DNA of 64,000 bases from positions 14,505 through 78,504 of the forward strand of contig JBHJOB010000103.1 in the NCBI GenBank assembly GCA_050330195.1. The letters are read 5' to 3'. Made by a program: the position numbers and the translations under genes. This document shows, one piece after another, positions 60,697 through 64,000 of this stretch; the stretch's first letter is position 1, and each line of letters opens with the position of its first letter. This DNA comes from JAHQVI01 sp050330195. GTDB taxonomy: Bacteria > Pseudomonadota > Alphaproteobacteria > Rhizobiales > Rhodomicrobiaceae. The notes beneath the pieces were generated by a model. That model saw only the letters and a list, made by a program, of their open reading frames with translations, did no database searches and was not told the origin of the DNA.

Positions 60697-62486
60697 GAAC
60701 CGAAAACTGCGTCGGCCGTTTGACCGAGCACCGTCTCATGCACGCTATAAACTGAACGCTTTAGCCCGCCCGTGAGCGGCGCCTGCGTCTCGGCGAAATG
60801 GCGGGCGACGGCGATCTGTGCGGTCCCATCCGCACCCGCGCCGCTGCTGTCCCGAAGCTGGGCAAGCGCACCGCGCGCCAGCAGAACGCCCCCGGCAGCA
60901 TGAGCGAAAAGCCGTCCATAGGCATTCGCGCCCGCCAGCGCGGCATCGGGCTTTTCGCTGAGCATCCGCAGCATCCAGTCCGTGGCCTCTTCCAGATCGG
61001 CAACCGCCGCTTCCAGACATTCGCCCGACGTGCCGAAAGCCGTCTCGTTCGACGCCTTCACATCGCTGACCGTCTCCTTCAGCCCGGCGATGAAGCCGCG
61101 CACGACTTCGCCATCCCCCATCGGCAGCTTCCGCGCCACCAGATCGACATTCTGGATGCCATTCGTGCCTTCATAGATTGGCGCAATCCGCGCGTCGCGA
61201 TAATGCTGGCCCGCGCCGGTTTCCTCGATGAACCCCATCCCGCCGTGCACCTGCAAGGCTTCCGAGGCAACCTCCACGCCTACATCGGAGCCATAGGCCT
61301 TCGAGACTGGCGTCAGCAGCGCAGCCAGCGCATCCGCTTTGGTCCGCTCGGCCTCGTCCCGACCGCGTTTGGCGACGTCGATAGCCACGGCATTCACGGC
61401 CCAGATGGCGCGAGCCGCCGCAATTTTTGCCTTCATCGACATCAGCATCCGACGTACATCCGGCAGGTTGATGATCGGCGTCATGTCGCCGGGCGGTGTG
61501 TCGTCGACCGCGCCCTGCCTGCGTTCACGGGCGAATGTCAATGCGTCCTGATAGGCGTGCTCGGCAACGCCGACGCCTTGCACTCCGACACCGAGCCGCG
61601 CCTGGTTCATCATCGTGAACATGTAGTAGAGGCCGCGATTGGGCTCGCCAACCATCCAGCCGAGAGCGCCGTCGCCATCGCCATGGTTCATGACGCAGGT
61701 CGGGCTGGCGTGAATGCCGACCTTGTGCTCCAGCTTGGCGCAGCGGACATCGTTACGCGCGCCGATGGAGCCGTCATCATTGACGAGGAATTTCGGCACG
61801 AGGAACAGCGAGATCCCCTTCGTCCCTTCCGGCGCATCCGGCAGGCGGGCGAGCACGATATGAACGATATTCTCCGTCAGATCGTGGTCGCCGTAAGTGA
61901 TGTAGATCTTGGTGCCGGTCAGCCGGTAGCCGCCATCGCCCTGCGGCACGGCCCTGGTTTTCAGGAAGCGCAGATCGGACCCTGCATGCGGTTCGGTGAG
62001 TTGCATGGAACCAGTCCATTCGCCGGAAACCATCTTCGGCAGGTATCTGGCCTTCAACTCCTCCGAGCCGTATTTGTGCAGCGCCTCAACGCCCGCCTGC
62101 GTCAGCAGCGGATTGAGGGCGAAGGCCATGTTCGCGCCGTTCCACATCTCCGTGACGGCCATCGACAGCGCAATCGGCAATCCTTGCCCGCCGAAATCCT
62201 CCGGTCCGGTGAGCGCGTTCCAGCCGCCTTCCGCGAACTGGCCGTACGCCTCTTTCCAACCCGGTGCGGTAACGACTTCGCCATCCTTGAGCACAGCGCC
62301 ACGCTCATCGCCGACGCGGTTCAGCGGCGAAAGCGCCTCGGTTGCAAAACGGCCCGCCTCTTCGAGGATGGCGTCCACCGTGTCTGTGTCGAGATCGCCA
62401 AACAGACCGTCCTTCACATGCTCGGAAAATCCCGCCACCTTGTTCAGCGCAAAGGCGATCTCCGAAACTGGCGCGCGATAAGCCAT
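60693..62486 (-). CDS. Acyl-CoA dehydrogenase (DmdC/long ACAD type)
   Basis: A 597-residue FAD-dependent acyl-CoA dehydrogenase of the long bacterial class that includes 3-(methylthio)propanoyl-CoA dehydrogenase DmdC. Seen are the FAD-binding MQLTEPHAGSDLRFLKTRA, KLEHKVGIHASPTCVM, the catalytic-glutamate region IAPIYEGTNGIQNVDLVARKL, and a C-terminal extra helical domain. Substrate chain cannot be inferred; DmdC is one option, general fatty acyl-CoA another. It is followed on the same strand by the HSDL2-like SDR after a repeat. Confidence 0.9.
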   Translation of the reverse strand: MAYRAPVSEIAFALNKVAGFSEHVKDGLFGDLDTDTVDAILEEAGRFATEALSPLNRVGDERGAVLKDGEVVTAPGWKEAYGQFAEGGWNALTGPEDFGGQGLPIALSMAVTEMWNGANMAFALNPLLTQAGVEALHKYGSEELKARYLPKMVSGEWTGSMQLTEPHAGSDLRFLKTRAVPQGDGGYRLTGTKIYITYGDHDLTENIVHIVLARLPDAPEGTKGISLFLVPKFLVNDDGSIGARNDVRCAKLEHKVGIHASPTCVMNHGDGDGALGWMVGEPNRGLYYMFTMMNQARLGVGVQGVGVAEHAYQDALTFARERRQGAVDDTPPGDMTPIINLPDVRRMLMSMKAKIAAARAIWAVNAVAIDVAKRGRDEAERTKADALAALLTPVSKAYGSDVGVEVASEALQVHGGMGFIEETGAGQHYRDARIAPIYEGTNGIQNVDLVARKLPMGDGEVVRGFIAGLKETVSDVKASNETAFGTSGECLEAAVADLEEATDWMLRMLSEKPDAALAGANAYGRLFAHAAGGVLLARGALAQLRDSSGAGADGTAQIAVARHFAETQAPLTGGLKRSVYSVHETVLGQTADAVFGS

Positions 62487-62693
62487 CTATCCTCCCCGGC
62501 CCTGACGCCGCCTGATTTGCGGCAGCATTCGTTGATCCTATAATGTATAGGGAATGGACCTGACCGCAAGGGAAGGTTGCTTCCTCTTACGGCGGCCGTT
62601 CGGCCTCGTCGAGGGGATACGGGCGGTCGTCGCACTCACACGGTGGCAAACAGGAATGGCGCGATATTGAACGCTGCCGTTGGAACGGAATGC

Positions 62694-63644
62694 ATGACAG
62701 TGGAAATCGTAGCTCCGGAAACATTGCAAAAGGCCGGTGAGATCCTGCGCTCCGGCGGTCTCGTCGCTTTTCCGACGGAGACGGTCTACGGGCTGGGCGC
62801 AAACGCGCTCGACGGGCAAGCAGTGGCACGCATCTTTGAGACAAAGGGCCGTCCCCGCTTCAATCCCCTGATCGTGCATCTGGCGGATTGGGAGGATGCG
62901 GACGCGCTTGCGATTTTCGATGACACGGCGCAGCGGCTTGCGGATCGCTTCTGGCCGGGCTCGCTCACGCTTGTCCTGCCTCGGCGCGAGAATACCGGCC
63001 TTTCCGAACTGGTCAGCGCCGGGCTGCCAACAATCGCGCTGCGAATGCCGTCACATCCTGACGCGCGTGCGCTCATAACCGCCGCTGGCGTGCCCATTGC
63101 CGCGCCGAGCGCCAATCTGTCCGGCCAGGTCAGCCCGACAACCGCCGCCCATGTCGCAGCCGATCTGGGAAGCAAGGTGGACATGATCCTCGATGGCGGG
63201 CCATGCCATGCCGGGCTTGAGTCCACAATCGTTGCCTTGAGCGGCGGAGAGGCCGTGCTTCTCCGGGCCGGAGCGGTGGCGCGCAATACCATCGAGGACA
63301 TCCTTGGCCGCAAACTTGCGACCGCGCAGGATGCAGGCAACAAGCCGCAAGCACCCGGTATGCTGGCCTCGCATTACGCTCCACGCGCCGGTCTCCGCCT
63401 CGACGCAGTCGTGCCCCAAACCGGAGAGGCCTATCTCGGCTTCGGCCCGTCGCCTTCGCATACCGGCCCCAGCCTCAATTTGAGCGAAATAGGCGACTTG
63501 CGCGAAGCTGCCGCAAATCTCTTCGCCTATTTGCGTCTGCTCGACGCCGACCCTATCACCATGATTGCGGTCGCGCCCGTGCCCGACACCGGGCTTGGCG
63601 AAGCCATCAACGACCGGCTGCGCCGCGCCGCCGCGCCACGCTGA
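62694..63644 (+). CDS. tsaC: L-threonylcarbamoyladenylate synthase (Sua5 type)
   Basis: A 316-residue Sua5-type enzyme making threonylcarbamoyl-AMP from threonine, bicarbonate and ATP for the t6A modification of tRNA. The YrdC domain shows GGLVAFPTETVYGLGANALD and KGRPRFNPLIVHL; after about residue 200 a C-terminal Sua5 domain follows (linker KPQAPGMLASHYAPRA). The ATG at 62694 gives the standard start; a longer in-frame option at 62577 would be atypical. The Sua5 form is longer than TsaC. It precedes an FAD-binding oxidoreductase gene, as often in Rhizobiales. Confidence 0.94.
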   Translation: MTVEIVAPETLQKAGEILRSGGLVAFPTETVYGLGANALDGQAVARIFETKGRPRFNPLIVHLADWEDADALAIFDDTAQRLADRFWPGSLTLVLPRRENTGLSELVSAGLPTIALRMPSHPDARALITAAGVPIAAPSANLSGQVSPTTAAHVAADLGSKVDMILDGGPCHAGLESTIVALSGGEAVLLRAGAVARNTIEDILGRKLATAQDAGNKPQAPGMLASHYAPRAGLRLDAVVPQTGEAYLGFGPSPSHTGPSLNLSEIGDLREAAANLFAYLRLLDADPITMIAVAPVPDTGLGEAINDRLRRAAAPR

Positions 63645-63662
63645 ATTGAACGGACAACTGCT

Positions 63663-64000
63663 ATGACCCAAGCGCCGACCCCTGAGACGCTGAAACGCTT
63701 CACCGACATTGTCGGCGAAAAATACGCGGTGACCGAAGGGCCGGATCAGGAGCCCTATCTGCGGGAGTGGCGGCATCTGTACCAGGGGCGCACGCCGCTG
63801 GTGCTGAAACCGGCCAGCACGGAGGACGTCTCGCGCATTCTCGCCCTCGCCAGCGAAACTGGCGCCGCCATCGTTCCGCAAGGCGGCAATACCGGACTCG
63901 TGGGCGGCCAGATCTCCCATAATGGCGAGATCGTCATCAGCCTCGAACGGCTCAACCGCATCCGCTCCGTCGATCCTCACGGCAACACGCTGATCGCGGA
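63663..64000 (+). CDS. FAD-binding oxidoreductase (3' end missing)
   Basis: The first 112 codons of an FAD_binding_4 protein of the GlcD/D-2-hydroxyglutarate dehydrogenase type. Seen are PLVLKPASTEDVSRILALASETGAAIVPQGGNTGLVGGQ, the FAD-phosphate binding segment. The start ATG is 63663, 18 bases after tsaC, so the two are probably cotranscribed. The gene runs off the right edge, so the substrate domain is not visible. Confidence 0.88.
   Translation, partial: MTQAPTPETLKRFTDIVGEKYAVTEGPDQEPYLREWRHLYQGRTPLVLKPASTEDVSRILALASETGAAIVPQGGNTGLVGGQISHNGEIVISLERLNRIRSVDPHGNTLIA

Overview
The window is GC-rich bacterial chromosome with tightly packed genes and many 4-bp ATGA/GTGA overlaps. It looks like an alphaproteobacterium of the Rhizobiales, probably near Mesorhizobium or other Phyllobacteriaceae. 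The reasons are a DUF1489 protein, a CobC-type threonine-phosphate decarboxylase, the HDAC-like/xseB/dxs gene order, an Irr-type operator (ICE box) upstream of an iron transporter, a small conserved TTG-start protein, and palindromic intergenic repeats of the kind common in this order. No rRNA, tRNA, CRISPR array, prophage or insertion sequence was recognised. Family names rest on motif recognition, not on database searches.

Layout. 1-6.9 kb: transglutaminase-like protein (cut by the left edge), cold-shock protein, dgoK-dgoA for galactonate breakdown with a divergent SDR, an orphan HlyC-type acyltransferase, glutaminase and small proteins. 7-19.3 kb: ilvD, a ferric-iron ABC transporter (binding protein and fused permease, no ATPase) with a TonB-like gene overlapping the permease, a sugar-nucleotide-type dehydrogenase, a hybrid histidine kinase, cobC, ilvC and an SDR. 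19.6-29.6 kb: a proline-rich protein with a methyltransferase-like fold, then glcDEF with a divergent LysR regulator, then lutABC, so two multi-subunit 2-hydroxyacid oxidation systems lie back to back. 29.6-33.7 kb: a 670-bp non-coding stretch with a strong terminator and an inverted pair of DnaA-box-like 9-mers, a GT4 glycosyltransferase, a membrane protein overlapping dapE, and DUF1489.

33.7-49.0 kb is the most unusual part: a GntR-type regulator diverges from a long co-directional run of genes. The order is FAH-family hydrolase, alpha/beta hydrolase, amidohydrolase, a Liv-type ABC importer (livH, livM, livK, livG), a LivF ATPase fused to a Tm-1-like domain, a TIM-barrel protein of the PEP-hydrolase family, a flotillin-like SPFH protein, an SRPBCC protein, and an SRPBCC domain fused to a quinone oxidoreductase. 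I read this as an uptake and degradation system for an unknown organic acid, amide or cyclic compound. The Tm-1-like domain and its TIM barrel are the two halves of the plant Tm-1 protein; here one half is joined to a transporter ATPase.

49.1-50.6 kb is an AT-rich island carrying what looks like one HEPN-domain gene broken by a one-base shift at an A run. 50.6-64 kb returns to housekeeping genes: uvrB, a secreted protein, a GT1 glycosyltransferase with no ordinary start codon for its complete domain, an ICMT-like methyltransferase, dxs-xseB-HDAC-like, an SDR, an acyl-CoA dehydrogenase, a threonylcarbamoyl-AMP synthase and the start of an FAD-binding oxidoreductase. Three copies of one intergenic palindromic repeat lie at 36.3, 41.1 and 60.6 kb.
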